This document shows positions 47,284 through 56,127 of a stretch of DNA of 64,000 nt, in pieces. Every line of letters starts with the position of its first letter. The first letter of the stretch is position 1. Location of the stretch: assembly GCF_000337775.1 (NCBI RefSeq), contig NZ_AOLQ01000069.1, forward strand, positions 62,001 through 126,000, written 5' to 3'. The position numbers and the translations under genes are program-made. This DNA is from Haloarcula vallismortis ATCC 29715. Lineage in GTDB: Archaea > Halobacteriota > Halobacteria > Halobacteriales > Haloarculaceae. The notes under the pieces were generated by a model. That model saw only the letters and a program-made list of their open reading frames with translations. It had not been told where the DNA came from and searched no databases.

Positions 47284-47712
47284 TCAGTCGTCGTCTTCGG
47301 TCGTCGTCCGGTCGATGTTCTTCTCACCGAAGTAAATCTCCGCGCCGTCCTGTGCCACCTTCTCTGCGAGAACGGCACACTTGACACGCATCGGCGAAAT
47401 GTCCACGCCGAGCATCTCCGTGATGTCGTCGCGGTCCATCGCTTTCAGGTCCTCGACCGCCATCCCGGCTAGCTCCTGTGAGAGCATCGACGCGGAGGCC
47501 TGGGAGATGGCACAGCCGTCGCCCTGGAAGGCGACCTGCTCGATGGTCTCCTCGTCTTCGTCGAGGACAACGTCCATCCGTATCTCGTCGCCGCACATCG
47601 GGTTCTCGCCGATGTGGGTAAACGTCGAGTCCTCGATCTCCCCGTAGTTCCGGGGATTCTTGTAGTGATCGAGGATCTGCTGCCGGTACATATCCGAGCC
47701 ACCGATACCCAT
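47284..47712 (-). CDS. sufU: SufU/IscU-like iron-sulfur scaffold
   Basis: This 142 aa Fe-S assembly protein has the three cluster/zinc cysteines: ENPMCGDEI, FQGDGCAISQASASML and MRVKCAVLAEK. The N-terminal YRQQILDHYKNPRNYGEIED and the insertion pattern are of SufU type. It acts with cysteine desulfurase SufS, encoded 1.4 kb away on the same strand. It is followed by an acidic tail (TTTEDDD). Confidence 0.92.
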   Translation of the reverse strand: MGIGGSDMYRQQILDHYKNPRNYGEIEDSTFTHIGENPMCGDEIRMDVVLDEDEETIEQVAFQGDGCAISQASASMLSQELAGMAVEDLKAMDRDDITEMLGVDISPMRVKCAVLAEKVAQDGAEIYFGEKNIDRTTTEDDD

Positions 47713-47875
47713 AATTGAACTATGATACGGCTGTCAGTCGGAAAAACGTTCCGAGGTATCTGTTCGCACGCTGTCTGTCCGGTCGGCACAATCGCCATCT
47801 GAGGCCGTGCAAGCAGACGAACTGGCGGACACAGCAGCGGCAGGATTTATTGTCGCTATCTGCTTCTATCACTCT

Positions 47876-48397
47876 GTGGAAGGGAACGATGCTCCGTCTC
47901 CGGCTACAGATGCCCCTGATACCCTCGCTGTTCGACCCGTGGGGTTCGTCAGCGATGCGCCGGTGATCCGACAGATCGGTGACCGGGCGCTGTATCTCGG
48001 AAACAAACACGCCGCACGACCCGAGACACACGACCAGACCTTCGACCACGTGCTTTCGGCGACGAGCGAGGCGTACCCGCTCACGACGGCCCACCACCCG
48101 CTCACGGACGGCCCGGGAAACGAATGGGCGGCGTTCGAGGCGGCCGTCGACACCGCTCGCCGCTTCGTCCGAGCGGACGGTCCGGCACTGATTCACTGCA
48201 AGGCTGGCGTCTCCCGGAGTACGACGCTGCTTGCGACCGCCCTCGCTGCTGAGGAAGGCCGTCCACTCGCCGACGCGCTGGCGGACGTGCAGGCGGCGCG
48301 ACCGATTGCGACGCCGAACCCCGTGCTGTACGAGCTAGCTGTGATCTACCGTGCTGCATATCCGGCCGACACACAGCCTGCAGAGTCTACTCTGTAA
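47876..48397 (+). CDS. Dual-specificity protein phosphatase
   Basis: This 173 aa cysteine phosphatase has P-loop IHCKAGVSRSTTLLATALA (HCxxGxxRS), with the general acid probably in HPLTDGPGNEW. It begins RPVGFVSDAPVIRQIGDRAL and LYLGNKHAA, the usual DSP start. GTG 47876 is chosen because the ATTTAT box at 47845-47850 is 27 bases upstream. The GTG frame upstream to 47807 overlaps the promoter. Targets are unknown. The last bases overlap the end of the converging cupin gene. Confidence 0.85.
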   Translation: MEGNDAPSPATDAPDTLAVRPVGFVSDAPVIRQIGDRALYLGNKHAARPETHDQTFDHVLSATSEAYPLTTAHHPLTDGPGNEWAAFEAAVDTARRFVRADGPALIHCKAGVSRSTTLLATALAAEEGRPLADALADVQAARPIATPNPVLYELAVIYRAAYPADTQPAESTL

Positions 48398-48927
48398 CGG
48401 CGCTTTCGTCTTTCTTGACGACCTCATCACGAATCCGGTCGACCCATAGTGCAACCGGCCAGTCCTCGGTCTGGTACGGCTCATTGCCTTCAAGCAATTC
48501 GAGACGTCCGACCGAGTCTGGCGGCATTGTGACCAGTCCTTCGTGACCGCTTTCACCCACTGCTTCGATTTTGTGTCGGCTCCCTCCGGGCAGATAGACG
48601 AATTCGCGTGGTTCTGCCCGGAGTATCTGCTCGCTTCCGTCCTCACGTTTCAGCGTGTACCTGGCGGCACCATCGAGGCACAGACACACCTCGTCGAAAC
48701 TGGGCGCGTGCGTGTGCCAGTCGATGAACGGCACCGCGGTCCATCTCGAAATACAGCAACTTGAACTCGTTTGTGACGCAGACTGGATACGTCCGGATGG
48801 CGTCTCCGCCCTGCTCGAAGTGCGCTGCATCCGACAAGGTGATCTTGTACATTGTCTGGTCCGGAAGATGCGTGTGGTCGAGTTCCTGTGGCGTCAGGTC
48901 GTGGGCGTCGTCGTCTCGCTGTGGCAT
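48387..48927 (-). pseudogene. Cupin-domain protein with a one-base frameshift
   Basis: The N-terminal half (MPQRDDDAHDLTPQELDHTH, then KLLYFEMDRG) is in one frame from ATG 48927. The C-terminal half continues in another (VPFIDWHTHAPSFDEVCLCLDG, then PREFVYLPGGSRHKIEAVGE). Total length 541 is one over a multiple of three. The joint is near 48735-48740, where deleting one G in the minus-strand CGCGGTGCC restores MDRVPFIDWHTH. Both cupin motifs (HTH...E...G and PGGSRH) are present, so the fold was intact before the shift. This may be a sequencing error or recent loss. Confidence 0.75.
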
Positions 48928-49121
48928 CGCTGCCGTTTGGTTGTCATCAAAATATCATAAGTCCACCCCGCGACGACCTATCCTAAAGCGTGGTCTTGGT
49001 GAACAAAGTGAAGCACGCCTCGACAGACGAAGAAACGGGCCTTTCGGTGGAAAAAGGCCGACTCGCCGCACGGCTGCGAATCCGGGGGAGCCGAGCGCCA
49101 TCGGCGCGCGGTAGAGACTGA

Positions 49122-50369
49122 CTACGCGAACAGCTGCCGGGCGTCGTCGATAGCCGAAACGAGCTTGTCTACTTCTTCACGCGTGTTGTATATGTAGAAG
49201 GACGCACGCGCAGAGGCAGGGACGCCCATCTTGTCGTGGAGGGGCTGGGTGCAGTGGTCGCCGGCGCGGATGGCGACGGCGGAGTCGTTGAGGATTGAGG
49301 AGAGGTCGTGCGCGTGGACCGAATCGAGGTTGAACGAGACGAGGCCGCCGCGTTCCGTTCCTGCGGACGGACCGTACGTGTCGACGTCACCTTCGGCCTG
49401 CAGTTGTTCCAGCGCGTACTGGGCAAGCTGTTCCTCGTGGCGCTGTATCCGCTCCATCCCGATGTCGTCGAGGTAGTCACAGGCCTCCGCCAGCGCGATA
49501 CCCTGGCAGATAACGGGTGTGCCGGCCTCGAACTTCCAGGGGAGGTCGTTCCAGCTGGCGTCCTCGAAGGTGACCTTCTTGATCATCTCGCCGCCGTAGA
49601 GGTACGGCTCCATCTCCTCGAGGATGTGTTTCTTGCCGTAGAGGACGCCGATACCCGTGGGGCCGGCCATCTTGTGCCCCGAGAAGGCCAGGAAGTCGGC
49701 GTCGATGGCTTCCACGTCGACCGGGCGGTTCGGGACCGATTGTGCGCCGTCGACGAAGATGTACGAATCGTGGTCGTGGGCGATGTCCGCCAGCTCCGAG
49801 ACGGGGTTGACGGTCCCGAGCGTGTTCGAGACGTGGACGACGCTGACCATCGCGGTATCGTCGGTGATGATCTCGCGGGCGTGGTCCATGTCGAGCGTGC
49901 CGTCCTCGTCGACGCGGATGTAGCGACATGTCGCACCGGTCTTTTTGGCGATCTGTTGCCAGGTCACGAGGGAGGCGTGGTGTTCCATCTCCGTGAGCAC
50001 GACCTCGTCTTCCGGGCCGAGTTCGTTCAGGCCCCAGGCGTAGGCGACGAGGTTCTCGCTCTCGGTGGTGTTTTTCGTAAAGACGATCTCCTCGCGTTCG
50101 CCCGATGCGCCGATGAACTCGGCGACGCGGTCGTGGGCGTCCTCGTAGGCGACGCTGGCCTCCTGGCTCAGCTGGTGGAGGCCCCGATGGACGTTTGCGT
50201 TGGTTGTCCGGTAGTAGTCGGCGATGGTCTCGACGACGGGCTCGGGCGTCTGTGTGGTGGCCGCGTTGTCGAGATACACCACTTGCTCGCCGCCGAACTC
50301 GCGCTGGAGGATGGGGAAATCCTCGCGGATACGCTCCACGTCCAGTAGTTCAGATTCAGCGTGTCCCAT
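49122..50369 (-). CDS. sufS: Cysteine desulfurase SufS
   Basis: This PLP enzyme (415 aa) takes sulfur from cysteine for Fe-S assembly. It has YLDNAATTQTPEPVVE, ANVHRGLHQLSQEAS, TKNTTESENLVAYAW, EMEHHASLVTWQ, the Schiff-base lysine K233 in AFSGHKMAGPTG and the persulfide-carrying C373 in AGDHCTQPLHDK. It ends with helical RASFYIYNTREEVDKLV. It lies 1.4 kb from sufU on the same strand, though not as an operon. Confidence 0.95.
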   Translation of the reverse strand: MGHAESELLDVERIREDFPILQREFGGEQVVYLDNAATTQTPEPVVETIADYYRTTNANVHRGLHQLSQEASVAYEDAHDRVAEFIGASGEREEIVFTKNTTESENLVAYAWGLNELGPEDEVVLTEMEHHASLVTWQQIAKKTGATCRYIRVDEDGTLDMDHAREIITDDTAMVSVVHVSNTLGTVNPVSELADIAHDHDSYIFVDGAQSVPNRPVDVEAIDADFLAFSGHKMAGPTGIGVLYGKKHILEEMEPYLYGGEMIKKVTFEDASWNDLPWKFEAGTPVICQGIALAEACDYLDDIGMERIQRHEEQLAQYALEQLQAEGDVDTYGPSAGTERGGLVSFNLDSVHAHDLSSILNDSAVAIRAGDHCTQPLHDKMGVPASARASFYIYNTREEVDKLVSAIDDARQLFA

Positions 50370-50448
50370 TAGTTCTGTTCAGGGGCTCAACAGGCAACAT
50401 TCCTTCGGTTCACCTAGAACTCTGCTCCGGCGATGGCGGCGATTTGTC

Positions 50449-50907
50449 CTATCCAGAATCGGAGTCGGACCCGGATTCGGCCGCCATCGCGTGCTGTTCC
50501 CGGTAGGTCTCAAGCAGGTAGTTGTCCCAGACGAGGTCGCCGAGGACGTGGGCGTACAGGACAAGGGCGGTAAACAGCGCCAGCGGCTCGGAGACGAGCC
50601 AGAGGCCGAACACGGCCACGCCGCCGATGAGGTGGTGGCTGAGGAGCCGCTGGAGCGGCCAGAGGTCCTGCGGGTCGAAGATTTCGTCCTGATCGAGCAC
50701 CGCGATCTTCGGATTTCGGAGACAGCGCCGGAGCGCGTCCCAGTCGCCGGTCTCCAGCCGGGCCACGGCGAAGTGGTCGACGTCGATAGCAACGCCGATG
50801 ACGACCGCGTAGCCGACGGCGGCCCACCAGGGTAGGGGGACCGGGAAGACGGCGACGCCGACGGCTCCGACGGCCGCAGAGACGATGGCGTGGTCTCTCG
50901 AATACAT
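50449..50907 (-). CDS. Membrane-bound metal-dependent hydrolase-like protein
   Basis: This 152 aa protein begins MYSRDHAIVSAAVGAVGVAV and has about four helices with DVDHF (GVAIDVDHFAVARLE), SHHLIGG and YAHVLGDLVWDN, a His/Asp pattern as in YdjM/LexA-regulated or phospholipase C-like membrane proteins. The function is unknown. It ends in an acidic tail. Confidence 0.75.
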   Translation of the reverse strand: MYSRDHAIVSAAVGAVGVAVFPVPLPWWAAVGYAVVIGVAIDVDHFAVARLETGDWDALRRCLRNPKIAVLDQDEIFDPQDLWPLQRLLSHHLIGGVAVFGLWLVSEPLALFTALVLYAHVLGDLVWDNYLLETYREQHAMAAESGSDSDSG

Positions 50908-50972
50908 CTGTGTCTGTTCTCGATGGGCACACGCAAAGACCCTCGGGGTCGGTGAAGCGGCAGCAACAGCGG

Positions 50973-51263
50973 CTACATCCAGAGCAACTGCGCGTGGCGC
51001 GTCTCGCCAAGGTCGAGGACATTCTCCTCGTCGACGAAGCCGTGTTCGACGGCGACGCTGACGGCGTCGTCGCCGACGATGTTGGCGACCGAACAGCGGG
51101 CGAGGCTGTCGACGATTTCGTCCTCGGTAGCTGTTTCGCCGCCGTAGAACTCCTCGTTGACGGTGAGTGACACGGGACCGTTCTCGAACGTTTCGCCCAT
51201 GATGTCGGGGTCACAGACCGAGACGAGCAACCCCTCGTCGGTATCGCGTTCGTTGAGTATCAT
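50973..51263 (-). CDS. DUF424 protein
   Basis: This 96 aa protein begins MILNERDTDEGLLVSVCDPD and contains NEEFYGGETATEDEIVDSLA and CSVANIVGDDAVSVAVEHGF, the DUF424 pattern found in archaea. Its ATG overlaps the TPR gene stop (ATGA), so it is the second gene of that pair. The function is unknown, and I infer a role linked to RNA or translation only from wide archaeal conservation of the family. Confidence 0.87.
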   Translation of the reverse strand: MILNERDTDEGLLVSVCDPDIMGETFENGPVSLTVNEEFYGGETATEDEIVDSLARCSVANIVGDDAVSVAVEHGFVDEENVLDLGETRHAQLLWM

Positions 51264-51988
51264 TCAAGCAGTTGCTGTTCGGCCTCCTCGCGCATCTCGT
51301 CGACTTCCTCGGCCAGCTCCTCGGCGCGGTCGAACTCGCCGACCTCTTCGAGGGCGCGGGCCTTCTCTTCGAGCACGTCGGCGTTGCGGAAGCCCAGTCG
51401 GACCGCGTTGTCGAAGGCGTCGATGGCCTCGTCGGCGAGCCCGCGTTCGAGCAGGAAGAAGCCGCGATTGTACCACCCCTCGCCGAAGCGAGGGTCGATT
51501 TCGACGGCGCGCTCGGCGTGTTCCAGCGCCTGCTCGGAGCGGCCCGACTTCCAGAGCGCGTACGCGAGGTTCGTCTCCGCGGTGGCGGCGTGGTCGGATT
51601 CCTCGTCGAAATTGAGCGCTTCCTTGTACGCCCCGATGGCGGCGTCCCACTCTTCGAGTTCCGCGTGGGCTGCGCCCTTGTTCGTCCAGGCCTCTTGGAG
51701 CAGGCGCTCCTCCTCGGTGTGCTGGGCAACACGCTCGAAGGTTTCGGCGGCCTGTTCGTGGCGGTTGATGTGCATATACTCCAGGCCGACATCGAGTAGC
51801 TTCTCCGGTTCTACAGAGTCAGCGGAGATGTTCCGCTGGTCCAACAGGTCGGTGACGACACGGGAGTCGACAGGGTCGACCTTGTCCGGGTCTACCTCGA
51901 ACTCCGGTGGTTCGAGGTCGAACCCCTCGTAGGGCTCACCGAACCCCTGGCCTTCGGAGAAGGAATGGTCGTCGTCGTGGTCTGTCAT
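51260..51988 (-). CDS. Tetratricopeptide-repeat protein
   Basis: This 242 aa protein has an acidic disordered lead (MTDHDDDHSFSEGQGFGEPY) and then about five TPR units (AWTNKGAAHAELEEWDAAIG, TNLAYALWKSGRSEQALEHA, GWYNRGFFLLERGLADEAID), a protein-interaction solenoid. AGGAGG lies 2 bases before the ATG at 51988. It is co-transcribed with DUF424. Confidence 0.88.
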   Translation of the reverse strand: MTDHDDDHSFSEGQGFGEPYEGFDLEPPEFEVDPDKVDPVDSRVVTDLLDQRNISADSVEPEKLLDVGLEYMHINRHEQAAETFERVAQHTEEERLLQEAWTNKGAAHAELEEWDAAIGAYKEALNFDEESDHAATAETNLAYALWKSGRSEQALEHAERAVEIDPRFGEGWYNRGFFLLERGLADEAIDAFDNAVRLGFRNADVLEEKARALEEVGEFDRAEELAEEVDEMREEAEQQLLE

Positions 51989-52193
51989 ACCTCCTGATTG
52001 ACGGCCAATCCGGTTAAGGGCTACGTCCACGGCTCGTGACGATTTCAGTGTCCTGCCCCGTATTTCCGGCTATTCGGGACCTACTGATGTTGGATGCGTT
52101 CCTGATCTTCACAGACGTTGTCTGCAGTCGACTCAGGGACTTCTGGCTGTGGTGCCCGGTGCTTTCTTGCGGACCGGCCCAGAACCTTCGCCT

Positions 52194-52757
52194 ATGTCAA
52201 AGCGCCTGTTCGTCAGCGTCGACCTCGACGGGCTGGCTGACGCCGTGGCGGCCGTTCAGGACCGCTTCGACGATGTGTCCGGCCTCCGTCTGACCGACCC
52301 CGAACAAGCCCACGTCACGCTGAAGTTCCTTGGCGATACGGACCCGGACCGCGTCGGTGACATCGTCTCCGCCCTCGAAACTGCGGTCGAAGACAGCGGT
52401 GTTACGCCGTTCGAAGCCGAGTTCGGCGGGTTTGGCGTCTTTCCGTCGCTGTCCTACATCAGCGTCGTCTGGGTCGGCGTCCGTAACGGTCAGGGCGGCG
52501 CGGAACTGACCGCGCTGCACGAAGCTATCGAAGAACGGACCGTCGCAATGGGGTTCGAGTCGGAAGGCCACGAGTTCACACCCCACGCGACCGTCGCCAG
52601 AATGGACCACGCCGGCGGCAAAGAGACAGTACAGAACGCAGTCGAGAACGACGACCCCGACGTGGGCCGCCTTCAGGTCGAGGAAATCCGACTGAAAGAG
52701 AGTGAGCTAGGCCCCGACGGGCCGACGTACCGGACCGTAGAATCGGTGCCGTTGTGA
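52194..52757 (+). CDS. thpR: RNA 2',3'-cyclic phosphodiesterase (LigT/ThpR)
   Basis: This 2H phosphoesterase (187 aa) opens 2',3'-cyclic phosphates on RNA. It has both HxT motifs: EQAHVTLKFLGD and FTPHATVARMDH. It begins KRLFVSVDLDG. ATG 52194 puts the first strand at residue 4. It is a single gene with no partner visible. Confidence 0.93.
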   Translation: MSKRLFVSVDLDGLADAVAAVQDRFDDVSGLRLTDPEQAHVTLKFLGDTDPDRVGDIVSALETAVEDSGVTPFEAEFGGFGVFPSLSYISVVWVGVRNGQGGAELTALHEAIEERTVAMGFESEGHEFTPHATVARMDHAGGKETVQNAVENDDPDVGRLQVEEIRLKESELGPDGPTYRTVESVPL

Positions 52758-52977
52758 CCGTTTGCCGTCACAGCCAGACGGTTGCTGCCGGTACGAGTAT
52801 CATACGGACGGTTCTGACAGGCACTTATTGACAGAATGTTGTTACGAGTCACGCGACGGCGGTGGGACTGCTGTAGCATAGACGGTATCCCCGTTGAGGC
52901 CGTCAATTAGGCTCCTGAGTAGCCACACACAGCGTACTGGCTGCCCGTTTAGGCGGACCAAAACAAATCAGGTTAGT

Positions 52978-52990
52978 GATAATTTTTATC
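52978..52990 (+). promoter_or_regulatory. Inverted repeat overlapping the ZIP promoter
   Basis: GATAATTTTTATC is an exact inverted repeat (GATAA, TTT, TTATC) that also holds the TATA box, ending about 23 bases before ATG 53014. It could be a metal-regulator site, although AT-rich TATA boxes can be palindromic by chance. Confidence 0.4.
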
Positions 52991-53013
52991 GGCCCGAGCG
53001 GCATAGGGCCAGT

Positions 53014-53826
53014 ATGGTCGCCGTAGAGAACGTCGCCTTTGTGTTCGTCGCGGGGTTGCTTACGGCACTCGCCACCGGGCTCGGGGCGATTCCGTTCTTT
53101 CTGGTCGATGAGTTCTCCGACCGGTGGAACGTCCTGCTGTGGGGACTCGCCTCGGGGATCATGGTCGCCGCCTCGCTGTTCGGACTCGTCCGCGAGGGGC
53201 TGGCATACGGGTCGCCGCTGCTCATGGTTCCCGGAGTCCTCGCCGGTGTCGTCCTCGTCGTCGTGGCCCATTGGGCGCTGGAGGGCTTCGACAACTCGCC
53301 CAAAGAGTTCGAGCGGGCCGACTTCAAGAAGCTCCTGTTGATTCTCGGCATCCTGACCGTCCATAGCTTTCCCGAGGGCGTCGCGGTCGGCGTCTCCTTC
53401 GCGGAACTCGGGCTGGAGTCGGCGACGCCAGCATCCGCTGTGAGTATCATCGGTGTCTCCGTCCCGCTGCTGGCGGTGTTTATGACGGTCGCCATCTCTA
53501 TCCACAATATTCCGGAGGGGACTGCCATCGCGATCCCGCTCCGTTCGCTGGGTATCAGCGAGTGGAAGATGGTCTGGTGGGCGGTGTTCTCCTCGCTGCC
53601 ACAGCCAGTCGGGGCCGTTATCGCGTATTACTTCGTCACACTGGCGAAGGCGTTCCTCCCGTTCGGCTTTGGCTTCGCTGCTGGAGCGATGGTGTATCTC
53701 GTGCTCACGGAGTTCGTCCCCGAGGCGCTGGAGTACGGGAACGGCCTGCCGGGCGGGGGCAAGCGTGAACTCACCGCTGGCGTCGCTGTCGGCGTGTTGG
53801 CGATGGTGCCGCTTGCATTCGTTTAG
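53014..53826 (+). CDS. ZIP family divalent metal transporter
   Basis: This 270 aa transporter has eight predicted helices. Metal site residues are in VHSFPEGVAVGVSFAELG (TM4, H, E) and SIHNIPEGTAIAIPL (TM5, HNxPEG), with helix 7-8 region GFAAGAMVYLVLTEFVPEAL. It likely takes up zinc or iron. GufA-type relatives have this spacing. ATG 53014 (MVAVENVAFVFVAGLL) follows the TATA box by about 25 bases. The frame continues upstream to 52894 across the promoter. Confidence 0.9.
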   Translation: MVAVENVAFVFVAGLLTALATGLGAIPFFLVDEFSDRWNVLLWGLASGIMVAASLFGLVREGLAYGSPLLMVPGVLAGVVLVVVAHWALEGFDNSPKEFERADFKKLLLILGILTVHSFPEGVAVGVSFAELGLESATPASAVSIIGVSVPLLAVFMTVAISIHNIPEGTAIAIPLRSLGISEWKMVWWAVFSSLPQPVGAVIAYYFVTLAKAFLPFGFGFAAGAMVYLVLTEFVPEALEYGNGLPGGGKRELTAGVAVGVLAMVPLAFV

Positions 53827-54338
53827 AGGGGAAGCTTGTTCCGGATGACGGTGAGATCGACGAATGCCTTTAGCGGGTCGTCGTAGTCCTCGACGCGGGT
53901 CTCCATCCGGTAGTTCGAGTGATCGACGGCGAAGAAGTACGGCCCGGGCGCGTCTAGTGACTCTCGCGCGCCGCCGTCGTCCGTCGACGCCCGATAAATA
54001 TCTGATCCCTCCGGCTGCACTGCTGTCTGGCTGAATTTGGGGTTGCCTGGCGGCGTCTCGTCGGGCTCTCGGCCTTTGATGTACGTGTCGTACTGCTCGA
54101 ACTGCTCACGGTCGGTGAAAAAGTACACGTTGAACGGGATGTCTGCTTTGACTATATACTGTATCTCGCCGCCGGGGTCGGATACGTCCGGAATCCTCTC
54201 CTTTATCCACGCCTCATGTGGGTCGACCCTGATATCCTGCTTCACGCTGACGACTACTTCGCCGCCACCACCCATGCAACCAGAGCCGACGACTGTTGCA
54301 CCGAAACCGGCTGTCTGGAGAAATCTCCGGCGCTTCAT
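53823..54338 (-). CDS. Tat lipoprotein, hypothetical (171 aa)
   Basis: It has a twin-arginine signal (MKRRRFLQTAGFGATVVGSG) ending at a lipobox VGSGC, so it should be lipid-anchored outside the cell. The mature part has beta strands (EIQYIVKADIPFNVYFFTDR, PYFFAVDHSNYRMETRVEDY), suggesting a small beta-sandwich. No family was recognised. It overlaps the end of the ZIP gene by four bases. Confidence 0.78.
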   Translation of the reverse strand: MKRRRFLQTAGFGATVVGSGCMGGGGEVVVSVKQDIRVDPHEAWIKERIPDVSDPGGEIQYIVKADIPFNVYFFTDREQFEQYDTYIKGREPDETPPGNPKFSQTAVQPEGSDIYRASTDDGGARESLDAPGPYFFAVDHSNYRMETRVEDYDDPLKAFVDLTVIRNKLPL

Positions 54339-54461
54339 CCATTGATAATCAGGGTCACAGTCTACTTAGTTCTACGTCCGCAGTTATAGCCGCTGATAAC
54401 GGGACACGGCTGGCTCGAAAAGGAAGGAATTTAAACCACGGCGCGGAACAAGCACCATACC

Positions 54462-54614
54462 ATGGGTAAGAAATCGAAGGCTACGAAGAAGCGACTGGCC
54501 AAACTCGACAACCAGAACAGTCGAGTCCCGGCCTGGGTCATGCTCAAGACGGACCGCGAGGTCCAGCGCAACCACAAACGACGCCACTGGCGGCGCAACG
54601 ACACTGACGAATAA
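54462..54614 (+). CDS. rpl39e: Large-subunit ribosomal protein L39e
   Basis: This 50 aa basic ribosomal protein starts [20 protein letters not shown] and contains [20 protein letters not shown], lining the exit tunnel. The ATTTAAACC box lies about 30 bases before the ATG. Its stop overlaps the next ATG (TAATG), so it is coupled to rpl31e. It is below usual minimum ORF length but unmistakable. Confidence 0.96.
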
Positions 54615-54892
54615 TGAGCGCCAGTGACTTTGAGGAGCGTGTCGTCACCGTCCCGCTCCGAGACGCGCGAGCCGAACCGAACCACAAACGCGCAGACAAG
54701 GCGATGATCCTCATCCGCGAGCACCTCGCCAAACACTTCTCTGTCGACGAGGACGCCGTCCGTCTGGACCCCTCCATCAACGAGGCGGCCTGGGCTCGCG
54801 GCCGCGCCAACACGCCAAGCAAGATCCGTGTTCGCGCCGCCCGCTTCGAGGAAGAGGGCGAAGCCATCGTCGAAGCAGAGACCGCAGAGTAA
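54614..54892 (+). CDS. rpl31e: Large-subunit ribosomal protein L31e
   Basis: This 92 aa protein begins [20 protein letters not shown], with [20 protein letters not shown] and [15 protein letters not shown] as family motifs. It lies near the exit tunnel in archaeal ribosomes. It is coupled to L39e and followed by tif6 two bases after its stop, the conserved archaeal cluster rpl39e-rpl31e-tif6. Confidence 0.96.
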   Translation: MSASDFEERVVTVPLRDARAEPNHKRADKAMILIREHLAKHFSVDEDAVRLDPSINEAAWARGRANTPSKIRVRAARFEEEGEAIVEAETAE

Positions 54893-54894
54893 CG

Positions 54895-55560
54895 TTGCTC
54901 CGCGCGGCTTTCTCCGGGTCGTCGTACGTGGGTGTGTTCGCCCGTGCGACCGACGACTGCGTGCTGGTTCGCCCAGACTTAGACGAATCGCTACTTGACG
55001 ACCTGAGCGACGAACTCGACGTTCCGGCCGTGCCGACGACTGTCGGCCGCTCTGGGACCGTCGGCGCGCTCGCGACTGGCAACGAGAACGGGCTGGTCGT
55101 CTCCGAACGCGTCCGTGAGACCGAAATCGAACGGATTCAGGATATCGTCGACGTGCCCGTAACACGGCTCCCCGGCCGAATTAACGCCGCCGGAAACGTC
55201 GTCTGCTGTAACGACTACGGCGCGTACGTCCACCCCGACCTCCCCAGAGAGGCCGTGCAGGCCATCAAGGACGGGCTGGACGTGCCCGTCGAACGCGGCG
55301 TCATCGCCGGCGTCACGACTGTCGGGACCGCCGCTGTCGCCACCAACAAGGGCGTGCTCTGCCATCCGAAGGCCACGGACGGCGAACTCGACGCTCTTGA
55401 GGACGTCCTTGACGTGCCCGCAGACATCGGGACCATCAATTACGGTGGCCCGCTGGTCGGGTCCGGCCTCATCGCCAACGATCACGGCTACGTCTGTGGT
55501 TCGGACACCTCCGGGCCGGAGCTGGGCCGTATCGATCAGGCGCTCGGCTACATCGACTGA
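54895..55560 (+). CDS. eif6: Translation initiation factor aIF6
   Basis: This 221 aa factor prevents 50S-30S joining. It is built of five repeats with internal similarity ([99 protein letters not shown]). The start is TTG at 54895, two bases after the rpl31e stop. No ATG or GTG lies closer, so TTG with reinitiation from the upstream gene is likely. Confidence 0.93.
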   Translation: MLRAAFSGSSYVGVFARATDDCVLVRPDLDESLLDDLSDELDVPAVPTTVGRSGTVGALATGNENGLVVSERVRETEIERIQDIVDVPVTRLPGRINAAGNVVCCNDYGAYVHPDLPREAVQAIKDGLDVPVERGVIAGVTTVGTAAVATNKGVLCHPKATDGELDALEDVLDVPADIGTINYGGPLVGSGLIANDHGYVCGSDTSGPELGRIDQALGYID

Positions 55561-55580
55561 CGCGACTTCTATTTCACCGC

Positions 55581-55745
55581 TCAGGATGGATGCTGGTGGC
55601 TGAGCTTCTCTGCCACCACGCCCGGAACGGGTAGTCCGCAGTCTCCACACGCCCAGGACCGGCTGGTCCCGCCCCGCTCCAGCGTCAGGTCCTGTCTGAA
55701 CCGCAACGTCGCACCGCACTCACACTGGTAGGTTGTCCCGCGCAT
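55581..55745 (-). CDS. Small zinc-ribbon protein (54 aa)
   Basis: ATG 55745 gives MRGTTYQCECGATLRFRQDL with WACGDCGLPVPGVVAEKL. The cysteines CxC and CxxC form one zinc knuckle pair. An in-frame ATG at 55778 adds 11 residues and lies nearer the predicted transcription start. Both are possible. It is divergent from another zinc-ribbon micro-protein with a shared AT-rich box between them. Confidence 0.6.
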   Translation of the reverse strand: MRGTTYQCECGATLRFRQDLTLERGGTSRSWACGDCGLPVPGVVAEKLSHQHPS

Positions 55746-55810
55746 GTCTTGTTGTATGTCCTGTCCCGGCAAACCCATCGGGGTTGCTGACCATGATAGA
55801 TCGTGTCAAA

Positions 55811-55821
55811 GAATAATATAG
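55811..55821. promoter_or_regulatory. Shared TATA region for two divergent zinc micro-proteins
   Basis: GAATAATATAG reads as a TATA box on both strands. On the plus strand it lies about 25 bases before ATG 55842 (leaderless). On the minus strand a start would fall near 55794, shortly before the ATG at 55778. One box may drive both genes. Confidence 0.5.
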
Positions 55822-55841
55822 TGCGTCCCCAAACGTCACGT

Positions 55842-55979
55842 ATGGTCCAGCGAACACCGCCTGCGGAAGACCAGAACCGCCTCGTCTGTCGGAAGTGTGA
55901 CTACTCGACAGGTGTACTCCGCCCATCCTGTCCGGAGTGTGGCGGCGATATGGTGTACGCGCCAGAACCCAGTGACTAG
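55842..55979 (+). CDS. CPxCG zinc-finger micro-protein (45 aa)
   Basis: It starts MVQRTPPAEDQNRLVCRKCD and contains CRKCDYSTG and SCPECGGDM, two CxxC knuckles with the CPxCG motif, like RpoP/RPA12-type ribbons and the haloarchaeal zinc micro-proteins. ATG 55842 lies about 25 bases from the TATA box, so the transcript is leaderless. It is below usual ORF length, but motif and promoter make it credible. Confidence 0.75.
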   Translation: MVQRTPPAEDQNRLVCRKCDYSTGVLRPSCPECGGDMVYAPEPSD

Positions 55980-56127
55980 GGGTATGCTGCCCGTTTCTTG
56001 ATATTTCGCTCCCAGTGGTCCCGGGCCCGACAGCGGCGAGTACCGCTTGGCTCTGTCGTGGCTCGCCGTGTCTCTGGAAAAAGGCGGAAGGGGAAGATAC
56101 TTCCCTGCCCTGCCCGCATCTGCGTGT

